64,000 bases of DNA from Apiotrichum sp. Y4204 (taxonomy: Eukaryota > Basidiomycota > Tremellomycetes > Trichosporonales > Trichosporonaceae). The notes beneath the pieces are model-generated. The model was not told the DNA's origin. It searched no databases and saw nothing but the letters and a program-made list of their open reading frames with translations. Every line of letters begins with the position of its first letter. Positions within the stretch are counted from its first letter, which is position 1. The DNA lies in the NCBI GenBank assembly GCA_025531455.1, contig JAMYHL010000010.1:806001-870000 (forward strand), written 5' to 3'. Position numbers and translations under genes: made by a program. Shown here piece by piece: positions 45,576 to 56,132 of this stretch.

Positions 45576-47444
45576 GGCTTGTAGTGATCTTGAACATGCA
45601 CAAGATGTCCGAAGTTGAAGCGTGTGCACCACGTTGAACACACGGGTGTTGCTAGCTTGCTAGCTTGCTGGTGTTGAAAGTTGGAAAATGCATGTGGGCG
45701 GCAAGTATTTCCATCAGGACCGTACTACTAGTTATTCCCGGCGTTGTCGCCGTCATCTCGGCACTTGAACAAGCCATGATTTGTGTAGCTGAGTGTAGCC
45801 TCTAGCCTCTCAGGAACGGGGCAATGACTCCAAAGTCGTGGTTAAATGTAATGGCGGCAGTTTTTAGCGCGAGGCACCGGGGTACCGGGGCGGGCGATCC
45901 CTCGCGGCGCATCGCCTGCCTCGCCAGGGGATAGGAGGCCAGGAGGTATAGGAAGCACAGGGAGGGGGGTAGGCAAAGGAGCAACTGCCGCGGGCCGTCA
46001 ACGGCGGCGCCGACAACATGCAACAAGCAGGGGATGACATTGCGACTGGAATCGATGGGATGCTCCGAAATGGATGGAAGATGCTGGAACACACGCCACT
46101 GTGGGGTACGCACGGACCCGGGGACCACCACATCACACGAGCTCACGAGCTCAAATGGGTCGGCGGATGGCATGGGTGGCATGGTGGGGACAATGGAATA
46201 CAGACGCCCAAGCCTTGTTGGCGTCCTATCCCGCTGACAGCAAGACGCGTCTCCTGTGCGCTGTCATGTGAGCAGTTGTCTACCGTTACGCGGCACAGCA
46301 CAACGGAGGGCATGTGGGCAGCTCAGGTTTCATTGTTGATTGCAGCGGCAGCCGGGGTATAAAGCCGTTCTCTAGCTTGGGTTAAAGTCGCCTTGATCGG
46401 GAGCCGGCGCCACAAATGCTGGCAATCTGGTAACATGGGGCAGCTGGTGCCCAGAGACAAGGATTCGCCGATGACGGCCACTGACGGGGCGGCTTGGACA
46501 GCGTTCCTTGTTTGACGCTGTCCGAACGGCCCCTGGCTGAGCGGATGCACAGATGGGCACACTTGGCATGGACACGGTTGATTGAAAGCAATGCGGCATA
46601 GTTGTTCCCCCACGACAAGCCTGACGATGGGGCGCAGAGCATGCAATCATGTGCCCAACGTTCGTCGCATACGAGCATTGTAAGCCGAACAAGAGTACAG
46701 GATGTACATGCACAGCTGTGATGCATGAGATGGAGACATGGGATATCAACTGAAACTGGAGGTGCTGGACATGATCGCGACCGACCATGCGGTGCTGGCT
46801 AAGGTCCGATATAGGAAGCGAGACGGTGTTGACCAGGTCCAAGTCCTTAATCTTGTGTTGCCCATATGTGGAGGAGACTGGATGCGGAGCTAATTGCTTG
46901 AGACCGAGGTGATGGAGTGCATTCCGATGAAAGCTCTCTGTCAAGCTGACAACAGTAGTGGTGGAATGCACGTGCATGATCAAGCATGACACAGTTGTCG
47001 CGCGTTGTCGAGGACCGGGCTTGGGAGCACAGCGTCGGCGGCGTCGGCGGCAACAGAGAGCTCTGTTGTTGTTCCGTTTGGCAGGGTGGGGTCCCCGCCG
47101 CCACCCAAACTTCCCACCAACCAACCAACTAAAAAAAAAATATCAGGTACGCAAGCCAAAGCGGGCTCCAGCTGCACCACACGGTCGCATTATGGGCAAA
47201 TTCTCCCCTCCTTACCCCTCGGTACCGTCGCCGCTTGCACGCACGCCCACACCAACCTCTCCCCCCCTCCCACCCCCTCCCTCACATCCATCTCTTGTCT
47301 CTCCCCCCACATCATCCTCCTTGTTATCATCATCCTCATCCTCACCTCGCAGCGTCTAGCACCCAGCACCGACAGCAGCGACAGAGTTATACGCCACCAC
47401 CGGCTCGCCTTTACACCCAACCTTCCACCCCAACCCCTGTGCCC
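45576..47444. other. Intergenic region, no gene seen
   Basis: 1.87 kb. A short tandem repeat gctagctt lies at 45651-45671. The last 300 bp before the F-box gene are strongly pyrimidine-rich, as expected for a promoter and 5' UTR; a gtacgc at 47146 and acceptor-like ctcgcag near 47352 could bound a 5'-UTR intron. Longer frames on the minus strand (to 250 codons at 46372-47124) lack recognisable content. Confidence 0.45.
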
Positions 47445-50372
47445 ATGAACACCGTGGTTGCCCCAGCTGCGACCACTCAGCCGTTCCCAAACAACCACCT
47501 CGAGTCCATCGGTGGCGCCGCGAGCGCTCATAGCGCTGGCGGTGCCATGCCGAAACTTTCGGCCACCGATTCTGCTTTATCCCAAACCCCTATACGACCT
47601 CCGTCAGCCATAGACACCTCCGCGGCAGACTCGCAATCCCCCACCTATGATTCCCAACAAGTCGCTTCCCCCATCTCTCAGTCTAAACCATCGCATCTTA
47701 CGGGACTGCCTCTCGAGGTTCTGAGTCTCGTCGCATCCCTGGTCGCCCCACCATTCTATACCCCGCCCCCACCTAAAGCTGTTCAGCCCACACCCGAGCT
47801 GTATGTCATCCAAAGCCTTGACCCGCAGCGTCCTTCCCCGCACACGGTCTCCCAGGAGCTCAGTGCGATCACAAAGACGTGCAGCCATGTCCTCGAAGCC
47901 TCGCGCCCATGGCTCTGGGAGAATCTCGACGTCCGCTCCGGCAGGGGCTGGCTCGCCGTCGTAGACGCTTTGACCGAAGTTGTTGAGGATGAACTGGTGG
48001 CGCTGCCCGTGAGCCCCGACGTTGAATCCGTGCGGACTGCGTCGCCTGCCAGCCAAATCTTCCCCGGCGGCCCCGAGGATCAAGGTGCTTACGACTATTT
48101 CGCTGTTTCCGCCAGCTCGAAGGGCTCATCGGTCGTGGGGTCTGTGACTCCGCCACCCGAGTCGTCTGTGGAGCAGGGCGCCCAGCCAGCTCAAGTCACT
48201 GTTTCGGTCCCCGTCGGATCCGGTATTCCGTTCCAGCGCTCCGTAACTATTGACGTATCGGCTTCTCGTCGCGCGCTCGGCTTCGTAGCCGACCGTCCCC
48301 GCAACGCGTCTGGTGGCTTCCCCCAGCCCCGCCGTCTGAGCCTCCTCCAGCACACTCCTCCAGGATCGCGCACCACGTCCCCCAACAACTCGTCCAATGC
48401 GCGTCTCCGTGGACGTTCCCGTTCCCCCCGCCGTGGCCTCGATTTTGAGACGGAAGGGATCTCAGCCGTCCTGTCGCGCTCCCTCTCTCTCAACCTTCCT
48501 GGCGGACTACCGCCGCTGATGCGCCAGAGCTCCCTTTCTCGTGTGCTTCGCCCTGCGGAGGAACACCCACCATCTCCTGAACCGGACACCCCACCCGAGC
48601 CTGTGGTTCTCGCTGACGAGAACCCCAACCCCGACATGCTCCCGCCACCAGGCCCCTACATTCGTCACCTGAGCTTCACGAACTTCCGCACTATTGGTGC
48701 TCGCCGCTCGCAGGAGGAGGCGGTCCGGAACCGTTTCGTCACTGCTGGTCGGTTGGAGGGCGTCATTAAGAATGCACCCAACCTGCGCACGATCTGCATG
48801 ACCCCCTATGTTGACTCGTCGCTCTCGACCCCCGTCGTCGAGGAGATCTTCTTCCGCGGTTATCCCAAGCCTCATTCCTTCAGGCCAAGGGCCACCAGCT
48901 TCTCCCCCCGCAACCGTGCGGGGTCCATGAGCATTCACCAATTGACCGAGCCCGCCCACTCTACGATTGACGACCAGCATGACCCACCAAGGCCGGTGTA
49001 CGTTCCGTACGAAGACGAAACTGAGGACCAAAAGTGGCATAGGCGCCGCATGTTCACTCCTATCGTGGCGCTGGATCTGACGGGTTGCGTTAGCCGCAAT
49101 TTTACGTCGGCGGCCAAGGAATTCGGCGAGAGCTGGCTCGACCTGGGCATTGACGAGGACGAGGACGACGAGGGGCGGGGGCGTTCGCGTCGCAGGAGAG
49201 TGGACGAGTCCACTGACGAGGACGACGAAAGTGCCATCACGGACCGTCCCCACCGCCCGCTCTTCCCTGCCCTTCGTCGTCTGTCGCTGCGCATGTGTCA
49301 CACCCTCCAACCAGAGTTTATTCAAGCTCTGGTGCTCTGCATGCCAAACCTCACCCACCTCGACCTCTCGGGCACCAATGTCGACAACGCCCTCCTGCGT
49401 GCTCTGACGTACAATCCTCCTCATGGAATGCGCCTCGAGTCACTTTCCATCGCTAGGTGTCCCCACATCCATCCTCGTACCGTGGTCAACTTCCTTGTCG
49501 AGTCGCCTGTTGCGCGCGACCTCCTGGAGCTGAACTGGTTTGTCCACCCCACTCAGACCAACTCGATCGAGAGTGATGACCTGTTCCGCCTCCTCAAGGA
49601 CGCGCCGTGCATTCGCTCTGGACAGCTCCGGTACCTGGACCTCTCGAGTGCGGGATTCACGTCGGAGCACCTTTCGCCGGAGGTATTCCCCCCACAGCCG
49701 TCACTCATCTCGCTTGGCCTGTGTCACATTCCCGACCTGGGTCTTCGTGACATCGCCGCCTTTCTGCAGAACCAGGCCCCTGGTGTCGAAGTCCTGGCGC
49801 TCACTGGTACTGCCGCGCAGGATCTCCGCCCCGAGGCCACTACGCTGCAGACGACGCTCACTCTGCATGCCCTCCTCATCAATCCCTTGACAACTGTTCC
49901 GTTCTCGCTCTCCAGCTTTGACTTCTCCTCCAACGGCCGCCGAGTCGACCTCTCAGCCGGACCCACCCGTCTGCGCGCAGTTGAGCTATCCGGTGCCATC
50001 CGTCGATCTCTGGTTTCTTCTCAGGGTTCCGGACGCACTGAGTGGCAGGTGGTCAAGTCCAAGCTTGGGCGTGGTTGGTACGTCGATGTGTCCGCAGGCT
50101 GGATCCCCAGTGACATGGTTGATCATTGGGGCTTCAACCCCAACGGTCCACCACCCACCGCTGGGGAAGGCCGCAGCGCTCACACGTTCGTGCGCCATCT
50201 CCCTGCCAGCCACCCGCGTCGGCAGTACCTTGCATCTCTGGCTGAAGCCGATGGCCGTGTCCCGACCGATGTCGGATGGCATTCGCGCAAGATGGAGGTC
50301 GCCAAGGGCTACGGCATGATGGGCCGCGAGGAGGGTATGGGTGGCTCTGGCGCTTTCTCGTCGAACGAATAA
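47445..50372 (+). CDS. F-box/leucine-rich-repeat protein
   Basis: Predicted substrate receptor of an SCF ubiquitin ligase. One exon, 975 residues, starting at the MNTVVAPAATT methionine; an in-frame start further left would add pyrimidine-tract translation and is unlikely. The first 80 residues are disordered. An F-box-like segment begins near residue 85 (LTGLPLEVLSLVASLV, then ITKTCSHVLEASRPWLWENL). A long Ser/Pro/Arg-rich stretch follows at about 200-530, then an acidic/basic patch (DEDEDDEGRGRSRRRR) near 570. LRR units lie in about 605-830: LRRLSLRMCHTLQPEFIQAL, MPNLTHLDLSGTNVDNALL, LESLSIARCPHIHPRTV, LRYLDLSSAGFTSEHL and LISLGLCHIPDLGLRDIAAF. The substrate cannot be inferred. Confidence 0.87.
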   Translation: MNTVVAPAATTQPFPNNHLESIGGAASAHSAGGAMPKLSATDSALSQTPIRPPSAIDTSAADSQSPTYDSQQVASPISQSKPSHLTGLPLEVLSLVASLVAPPFYTPPPPKAVQPTPELYVIQSLDPQRPSPHTVSQELSAITKTCSHVLEASRPWLWENLDVRSGRGWLAVVDALTEVVEDELVALPVSPDVESVRTASPASQIFPGGPEDQGAYDYFAVSASSKGSSVVGSVTPPPESSVEQGAQPAQVTVSVPVGSGIPFQRSVTIDVSASRRALGFVADRPRNASGGFPQPRRLSLLQHTPPGSRTTSPNNSSNARLRGRSRSPRRGLDFETEGISAVLSRSLSLNLPGGLPPLMRQSSLSRVLRPAEEHPPSPEPDTPPEPVVLADENPNPDMLPPPGPYIRHLSFTNFRTIGARRSQEEAVRNRFVTAGRLEGVIKNAPNLRTICMTPYVDSSLSTPVVEEIFFRGYPKPHSFRPRATSFSPRNRAGSMSIHQLTEPAHSTIDDQHDPPRPVYVPYEDETEDQKWHRRRMFTPIVALDLTGCVSRNFTSAAKEFGESWLDLGIDEDEDDEGRGRSRRRRVDESTDEDDESAITDRPHRPLFPALRRLSLRMCHTLQPEFIQALVLCMPNLTHLDLSGTNVDNALLRALTYNPPHGMRLESLSIARCPHIHPRTVVNFLVESPVARDLLELNWFVHPTQTNSIESDDLFRLLKDAPCIRSGQLRYLDLSSAGFTSEHLSPEVFPPQPSLISLGLCHIPDLGLRDIAAFLQNQAPGVEVLALTGTAAQDLRPEATTLQTTLTLHALLINPLTTVPFSLSSFDFSSNGRRVDLSAGPTRLRAVELSGAIRRSLVSSQGSGRTEWQVVKSKLGRGWYVDVSAGWIPSDMVDHWGFNPNGPPPTAGEGRSAHTFVRHLPASHPRRQYLASLAEADGRVPTDVGWHSRKMEVAKGYGMMGREEGMGGSGAFSSNE

Positions 50373-51034
50373 GCGTGCGAGCACAGAGTATGCGTCGCTG
50401 GTGATCGAGCTGTCGATAATGATCAATAATCAGCGTGGTTAGATTATGGGCTATTGGGTCATCGCCTCCCTTATCCGATAAGGTCATTCCGCGTCATCCA
50501 GAAGTGACCTTATCACTGCAATCAGCTTTTATACCATTCACCTCCCTCCCCCCTCCATTCATTCTGAAAAGTACAAAAATTATACAACGAACCGTATTCC
50601 GCGGAATATAGTACCCGGGAAAAGAGCGAGCAATGTATTTATGTGTATCGACCTGGTGGAGTTGGGGCAGCGATAGAGGCTGAAGTGTCGGCGAGCTCCG
50701 ACCGGCTGACGGGTGAATCAACAATTTCGACTCGCCTGGGCTGGAGAGCCGGCAGACGGCGGCTAGCAGCACCACACACACTCGGCCGGGATAGCGGGTC
50801 TTGCACCGAGATCACAGAGCAATGCACCTCTCGCGATACAACTACGTCCTATCTGATCATCTGAGCATCTGCACATCTGCACATCTAGACGTCTGCACAT
50901 CCCTCACATCCCTCTGCTCGTCGTCGATCACCCTCCCTCCGCGTTACAAGGCGAAAAAAAAAGTTGGCACAGCACACTTTACGACCTTCAACCCTCTTCT
51001 TGTCTTCTCTTCCTCCATCTCTCCCATCGTCATC
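50373..51034. other. Intergenic region, aminotransferase upstream
   Basis: 662 bp between same-strand genes. It contains a TTATCCGATAA palindrome near 50470 with GATA cores. No TGACTC element was found. Confidence 0.4.
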
Positions 51035-53078
51035 ATGCCCGAGGACTCGGCCGTTTCAACCCCGTACCAGACCTCGCCCAAGCTCGCGCCCGAGCACCCG
51101 CGCAAGGACTTCCTGTCCGACCGCGCCGCGAGCACTGAGATCGATGGCAGTGAGTCGGAGCGTGTGGTGTCGGCCGTATAATCAACACATCAGCTGGCAA
51201 GCAGACCTTAGCTGACTCCAGTCCGTGGCCTCATGCCCCTCGAGGGTCCTGGTATCATCACCTTCGTGAGTCCGCCTTTGTGGCATTGCTGACATTACAG
51301 CTGTGAGCAGCCAACACTGGGTATGGGATCGATGTCCAGCCCAGCAGCTATCACTTGCACCCAACTGACCCACAGCGCCGGCCGCCCGAACCCCGAGACC
51401 TTCCCCTTCGACAGCATCACGTTGAACCTGAAGCCGTCGCTTGCCGGCGGCCCCGCGGAGAGCATCACGCTCGACGGCGCCGACCTTGATGCCGCGATGC
51501 AGTACGGCCCTTCCGCGGGTCTCGTCAACATCCGCACCTGGCTCACCAACCTCCAGAGCACCGTCCACAAGCGCGAGGCCGGAAACTGGGCGGTCTCGCT
51601 TGGTAGCGGGTCGCAGGACCTTATGAGCAAGGTGAGTGGTTACTGTGCGCGAGCTGCTGCCATGACTGTGTTGCCGGTGTCTGGTGACTATCGACTTCGA
51701 TACTTTCACGCCTTTCTTGTTATCGCTCAAGCTACACACCTTACAGCTTGAGGTCGTGGCACTTGCGTTCACGCGAAACGCTAAAATTGCGCGCATGTGT
51801 GTTTCACTGCGCACCTGCAACATCGTGTACCGTGTTATCATGATCTCAGCAGTTCCAGCTTGAAATCTCGAACTGCTAGCGTCACGCGCTTTGATGACAT
51901 TGTGCACACAGACCGCGTCGATCAGGGATTGTTGTGATTCTCACGATCGACAATGGTACAATGATCAGCTGATCCGCGTGGTTTGGCCCAGCGGATGGCT
52001 TGCACCCTTGATGGCATGATGGATCTGTTTGCATGACTAACCCCACAGGCATTCTACGCGCTGCTGAACCCGGGCGACCCCATCCTCGTCGAGACACCCG
52101 TCTACTCTGGTGTCCTCCCCACTCTCCGCCTGCTCAAGGCTGAGATGGTCGAGGTCGACGTCGACGACGAGGGTCTCTCGGCGGTGCGTCTCGACGAGAT
52201 TCTCGCAAACTGGCCCAAGGACAAGAAGCGCCCCCGTGTCATCTACTCGACCCCCGTTGGCTGCAACCCCTCGGGCTGCTCGTCGTCTGCCCAGCGCAAG
52301 CTCGACATCCTCAAGGTCATGAAGAAGTACGACCTCCTTATGATGGAAGACGATCCTTACTGTGGGTGATACCACCAGCTTTCGCACTGTCGTCCAGCTG
52401 AGAACTGTCACTTACACTCAGACTACCTCACTTCGCCCCTCATCCCCTCCTACTTTGAGCTCGAGACTCAGTACTTCCCCGAGGGCGGCCACGTCGTCCG
52501 CTTCGACTCGTTCTCGAAGCTCCTGTCTGCCGGTATCCGTCTCGGCTTCGCCACCGGCCCCAAGGACATTCTGCACGCCATCGATGTCCACACTGCCGGC
52601 GCCAACCTCCACACCTCTGCGCTCTCCCAGGCCGTTGCCTACACTCTCCTGGACCACTGTGAGTGGATTTTGACGATCATTGTGCCACGAGATTAACACC
52701 TCAGGGGGAATCAAGGGCTTCCTCGCGCACTCGAACGCCGTCGCCGAGTTCTACAAGGAGCGTCGTGATGTGTTCGAGGCGGCCGCGCGCCAATACCTTG
52801 GCGACCTCGCGACCTGGGTCTCTCCAGTGGCCGGCATGTTCCTCTGGATCGACATGTCTCCTGCAGGCATCACCGACTCGTGGTCGCTGATCCGCAACGA
52901 GGCGCTCGCCAAGGGCGTCCTCGCCGTCCCCGGTGCGGCATTCTACCCCTCGGGCCGCAAGTCGCCGCACGTCCGCGTCTCCTTCTCCGTCCTCGACCTC
53001 GAGACCGAGGCTCCCGAGGGATTCAAGCGGTTGGCTAGCGCCATCCATGACAAGCGCAAGGAGCTTGGCCTTGAGTAA
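51035..53078 (+). CDS. ARO8: Aromatic / 2-aminoadipate aminotransferase, class I (ARO8 type)
   Basis: PLP-dependent transamination of aromatic amino acids, kynurenine or 2-aminoadipate. Preferred exons: 51035-51149, 51222-51265, 51301-51302, 51376-51631, 52049-52361, 52422-52658 and 52705-53078, giving 446 residues. The 2-nt exon keeps the frame so that GPGIITF runs into LAGRPNPETFPF, as the family demands. An alternative with one 45-nt intron (51266-51310) is also in frame but inserts 21 foreign residues at this conserved place. Blocks seen are QYGPSAGLVNIRTWL, GSGSQDLMSK, VIYSTPVGCNPSG, MEDDPYY, the PLP-lysine motif FDSFSKLLSAGIRLGF and the substrate-binding Arg of HVRVSFS. The 417-nt intron at 51632-52048 is the longest found here. 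Exact substrate preference (Aro8, Aro9 or kynurenine aminotransferase) cannot be read. Confidence 0.9.
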
Positions 53079-53381
53079 ACCGTCTTACAGGGTACGGGAT
53101 AGAACGTGCCGGGCACCGGACAAACATGGGACCCGGGTGCCAACGGACATAGACAGACATATCACATCACATGCAATCTGGTATGCGGCTGGCGCTGATC
53201 GAGGGCGTCCTCGCAGAGTTCGTCGATGGCGTACTCCAGCGACATGAGCAGCTATCTACCGCAACATGAGAGCGCATGACGGAACTCTCTGGCGGCTGTG
53301 AGATATGTATCAAGCCAAGTCATGGGGTTTCGGAAATGGCTCAGTCCCGTTATATTAAAAGAGCAAATCATAAAATTGTAA
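53079..53381. other. Short intergenic region
   Basis: 303 bp between the aminotransferase stop and the tRNA gene; nothing recognised. It becomes A+T-rich just before the tRNA, as is usual upstream of Pol III genes. Confidence 0.4.
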
Positions 53382-53469
53382 GGCGATTTAGCTCAGTTGG
53401 TTAGAGCGTATGCTTAACACTTGAACAGTGATACGCATAAGGTCGGCGGTTCGACCCCGCCAAACGTCA
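53382..53469 (+). tRNA. tRNA-Val (anticodon AAC) with a 14-nt intron
   Basis: Cloverleaf read by eye: acceptor ggcgatt/aaacgtc (one G-U pair and one A-A mismatch at the fifth pair), D arm gctc-agttggtta-gagc, anticodon stem tatgc/gcata, T arm ggcgg-ttcgacc-ccgcc, discriminator A. The intron (53420-53433) sits at the canonical position after base 37, leaving loop ttaaca-c with anticodon AAC (53416-53418). Internal promoter boxes match: TAGCTCAGTTGG and GGTTCGACCCC. CCA is not encoded, as usual in eukaryotes. Confidence 0.9.
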
Positions 53470-53473
53470 GATC

Positions 53474-53484
53474 TTTTTGTTTTT
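53474..53484 (+). terminator. Pol III terminator of tRNA-Val
   Basis: Two T5 tracts (tttttgttttt) start 5 nt after the tRNA 3' end, the expected Pol III stop signal. Confidence 0.85.
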
Positions 53485-53600
53485 GGTGGCCTTGAGTTTA
53501 CCTAACGAGCACGAGCAAATGAGGGCAAGTTCTTTCCCGGCAAAGGAGACATTTTCCAATCCTTCTTAAAAATCTATTCAACATGCATGCCTACAACGAT

Positions 53601-56132
53601 CTACTTGAGCTCGGCCAAACGGACACGGACGGCGTTTGCGTGCGCCTCAAGGCCCTCACGCTCCGCGAGGGTGATAACGACAGGGCCGAGGACGCGGAGA
53701 CCCTCAGGGGTGACTTCCTGGCTGGTGATGTGCTTCTGGAAGGAGAGGGTGTTGACGCCCGAGAACTGGCGTGCGTACCCGTTCGTCGGGAGGGTGTGGT
53801 TGGTGCCGCTTGCGTAATCGCCACAGCTCTCCGGGGAGAAGGCGCCGACGAAGACGGAACCGGCGTTCTCAATAGACGCGACGGCGCCAGGCGAGTCGGT
53901 AAGGTGGAGGATCAGGTGCTCGGGCGCATACTCGTTCGAGAAGGCGATACCCTCCTCCTGGGTGTCGACGAGGACGATGAGCGACTTTGCGATGGCCTGG
54001 CGCGCGATGTCGACACGGGGAAGGGCGCGAGCCTGCTTGTCGACCTCGGCCTCAATGGCCTCGAGGTGCGCCGGGGTGAGCGAAATGCCGACGAGGACAA
54101 CCTGCGAGTCGACGCCGTGCTCGGCCTGCGAGAGAAGGTCCGAGGCGACAAAGACGGGGTTGGCGGTCTTGTCGGCAATGACAAGCACCTCGGACGGGCC
54201 AGCGGGCATGTCGATCGAGACGAGCGCGTCCGTGTCGTTCTGCACGAGCATCTTGGCGGCCGTCACCCACTGGTTGCCAGGGCCGAAGATCTTGTCGACC
54301 TTGGGCACCTCGGCGGTGCCGTAAGCGAGACCGGCGACGGCCTGGGCACCACCCGCCTTGAGGATGCAGGTCACGCCGACAAGCTGGGCGACGTAGAGCA
54401 CCTCGGGGGAAATGGAGCCGTCGGGACGCGGCGGCGTGGCGAGGACAATCTCCTTGCAGCCCGCGACCTGAGCGGGAACACCGAGCATGATGGCCGTGGA
54501 CGGGAGGATGGCAGTGCCGCCGGGAACGTAGATACCAACGCGCTGAATGGGACGAGAGAAGCGGGAGCAGACGACACCAGGCATGGTCTCGACACGCAGC
54601 GGGGCGGGGTCAACCTGTGCGGCGTGGAAGGCCTTCACGTTGGCGTACGCCTGGTCAATGGCAGCACGGACGTCGGGAGGGAGCTCAGTCTCGGAGGGAG
54701 TGGCAAATGGCGGGAGAGCGACGTTCGACGAGAGGTCGGCCTTGTCAAACTGCTTGGTCATGGCCTTGAGACCAGCGTCACCCTCCTTGCGCACGCGCTC
54801 GACGATGGGCTTGACCTTGTCAATCATAGCAAGCGAGTTGAGGACGGGGCGGAGGAGGAGCTTGCCACGCTCCTCCTTGTCCAGGCTCTTGAGGGTCGTC
54901 GTGCGCATGCGGATCGGGCCGTCGGCGGGCGCAGCTGCCGGTACCGGTGCAGCGGCGGGTGCGGCAGCGGTCTTCTCCTCCCACTTGGGCTTGGCGTCGC
55001 CCTTGCGGCGAACGACCTTGAGCGCCTTGGCGTCAAGAGCAAGTTCAATGTCCTTGAGCGAGACGCCCTTGGACACAGCGCGAGCGAGGGCAAAGTAGAG
55101 CAGGTCGGCGGCCTCGAACGCAACCTCCTCCTTGGTCTGTGCGTCGCAGAGCTCCTCGGCCTCCTCCATGATCTTGGCGCGGAGCAGCTTCTCATCCGTG
55201 AAGATGCGCTTCGTGTAGCTTCCCTCCGGGGCGTCAGCCAGGCGGGACTTGAGCGTGTCCTCGAGGCGAGCAAGACCGTTCCAGTTGCCCGAGCCGAAGC
55301 ACGTCGAGGTTCCAAGGTGGCAGAATCCGGTGCCGTGCTGCACGACGTGGAAGACGAGTGCGTCGGCATCGCAGTCCACCTCGATAGCGACCAGATCCTG
55401 GACCGACCCCGACGTCTCGCCCTTGCGCCACAGTCCGTGCTTGCGCGACTGGTACACGCCCTTCTGGGTCTTGATCGCCTCGGCGACGCTCTCGCGCGAC
55501 GAGTAGACCATGCCGAGCGGGCGCGACGAGTGGCCGGCCGAGGAGACAATAGAGGCAAACAGGCCGTCGGGGCGGTCGGAGGTAATGGGCGCAAGGAACG
55601 CATCGGCGATGGAGAGGTGGGTGGACGAGGTCTCGCCGAGAGTGAGGAAGGAGGTCGGGAGGACGAGGGTCGTGGGACGGTTGTTCTTGATCGCCTCGAC
55701 GACGTCCGCGGGGCTCGGCGACGCAAGCTCGGCGTACATCTCCGTCTTGAAGCCGAGAGCCGTAGACGACGGCACAGAGGTCGCTCCGCTCACGTAGACA
55801 CCAGCGGCGGACTCGGTAAGTGCTTTTGCGGACTGGAGCTCGGCCTCGGCGACCTTGACGATGAGGCGGTCGCGGGGAATGCCGGCGGCAGCGAGGGACG
55901 CAAGCTGGACGGGGGAGACGACAGCTGCGCGTGCTCCGCGGTTGAGCACGTCGACGACATCGAGGTCGGCAGCCGCGGACGCATCGACAATGTACGAGGC
56001 GGTCTTGGGCAGGGACGGGACGACCGCGCCGAGGAGCGAGGCGGGGACGAGCAGCGGGCCGAGGAGCGCCAGCGCCGGGATGAGGGACGCCGCTGTGGGG
56101 TCCACGAGCGGGAGGAATGTTGGAGTCGGCAT
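53601..56132 (-). CDS. HIS4: Trifunctional histidine biosynthesis protein (HisI-HisE-HisD)
   Basis: One polypeptide catalyses three histidine-pathway steps: phosphoribosyl-AMP cyclohydrolase, phosphoribosyl-ATP pyrophosphohydrolase and histidinol dehydrogenase. Intronless, 843 residues, similar to yeast His4 (799). After a poorly conserved N-terminal region of about 230 residues comes the cyclohydrolase signature (GVYQSRKHGLWRKGETSG, VDCDADALVFHVVQ, HGTGFCHLGTSTCF). Next is the pyrophosphohydrolase helical domain with EEAEELCDAQTKEEVAFEAA, then an Ala/Pro linker. Histidinol dehydrogenase follows, with VGIYVPGGTA, GAQAVAGLAYGT, KIFGPGNQWVTAAK, DMPAGPSEVLVIAD, ASDLLSQAEHG, NEYAPEHLI and GTNHTLPTNGYAR carrying catalytic Glu/His and zinc ligands. 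The start at MPTPTFLPLVDP is preferred over an upstream in-frame ATG. Two TGACTC elements lie upstream. Confidence 0.97.
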   Translation of the reverse strand: MPTPTFLPLVDPTAASLIPALALLGPLLVPASLLGAVVPSLPKTASYIVDASAAADLDVVDVLNRGARAAVVSPVQLASLAAAGIPRDRLIVKVAEAELQSAKALTESAAGVYVSGATSVPSSTALGFKTEMYAELASPSPADVVEAIKNNRPTTLVLPTSFLTLGETSSTHLSIADAFLAPITSDRPDGLFASIVSSAGHSSRPLGMVYSSRESVAEAIKTQKGVYQSRKHGLWRKGETSGSVQDLVAIEVDCDADALVFHVVQHGTGFCHLGTSTCFGSGNWNGLARLEDTLKSRLADAPEGSYTKRIFTDEKLLRAKIMEEAEELCDAQTKEEVAFEAADLLYFALARAVSKGVSLKDIELALDAKALKVVRRKGDAKPKWEEKTAAAPAAAPVPAAAPADGPIRMRTTTLKSLDKEERGKLLLRPVLNSLAMIDKVKPIVERVRKEGDAGLKAMTKQFDKADLSSNVALPPFATPSETELPPDVRAAIDQAYANVKAFHAAQVDPAPLRVETMPGVVCSRFSRPIQRVGIYVPGGTAILPSTAIMLGVPAQVAGCKEIVLATPPRPDGSISPEVLYVAQLVGVTCILKAGGAQAVAGLAYGTAEVPKVDKIFGPGNQWVTAAKMLVQNDTDALVSIDMPAGPSEVLVIADKTANPVFVASDLLSQAEHGVDSQVVLVGISLTPAHLEAIEAEVDKQARALPRVDIARQAIAKSLIVLVDTQEEGIAFSNEYAPEHLILHLTDSPGAVASIENAGSVFVGAFSPESCGDYASGTNHTLPTNGYARQFSGVNTLSFQKHITSQEVTPEGLRVLGPVVITLAEREGLEAHANAVRVRLAELK

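Noticed and set aside
46372..47124. 250-codon minus-strand frame in the large spacer
   Set aside because: No domain, no sensible start context, and composition like the surrounding non-coding DNA.
51311..51375. Reading the ARO8-type gene with a single 45-nt intron and 21 extra residues
   Set aside because: It is in frame, but inserts unconserved sequence between IITF and AGRPNPETF where the family has none; kept as the alternative model.
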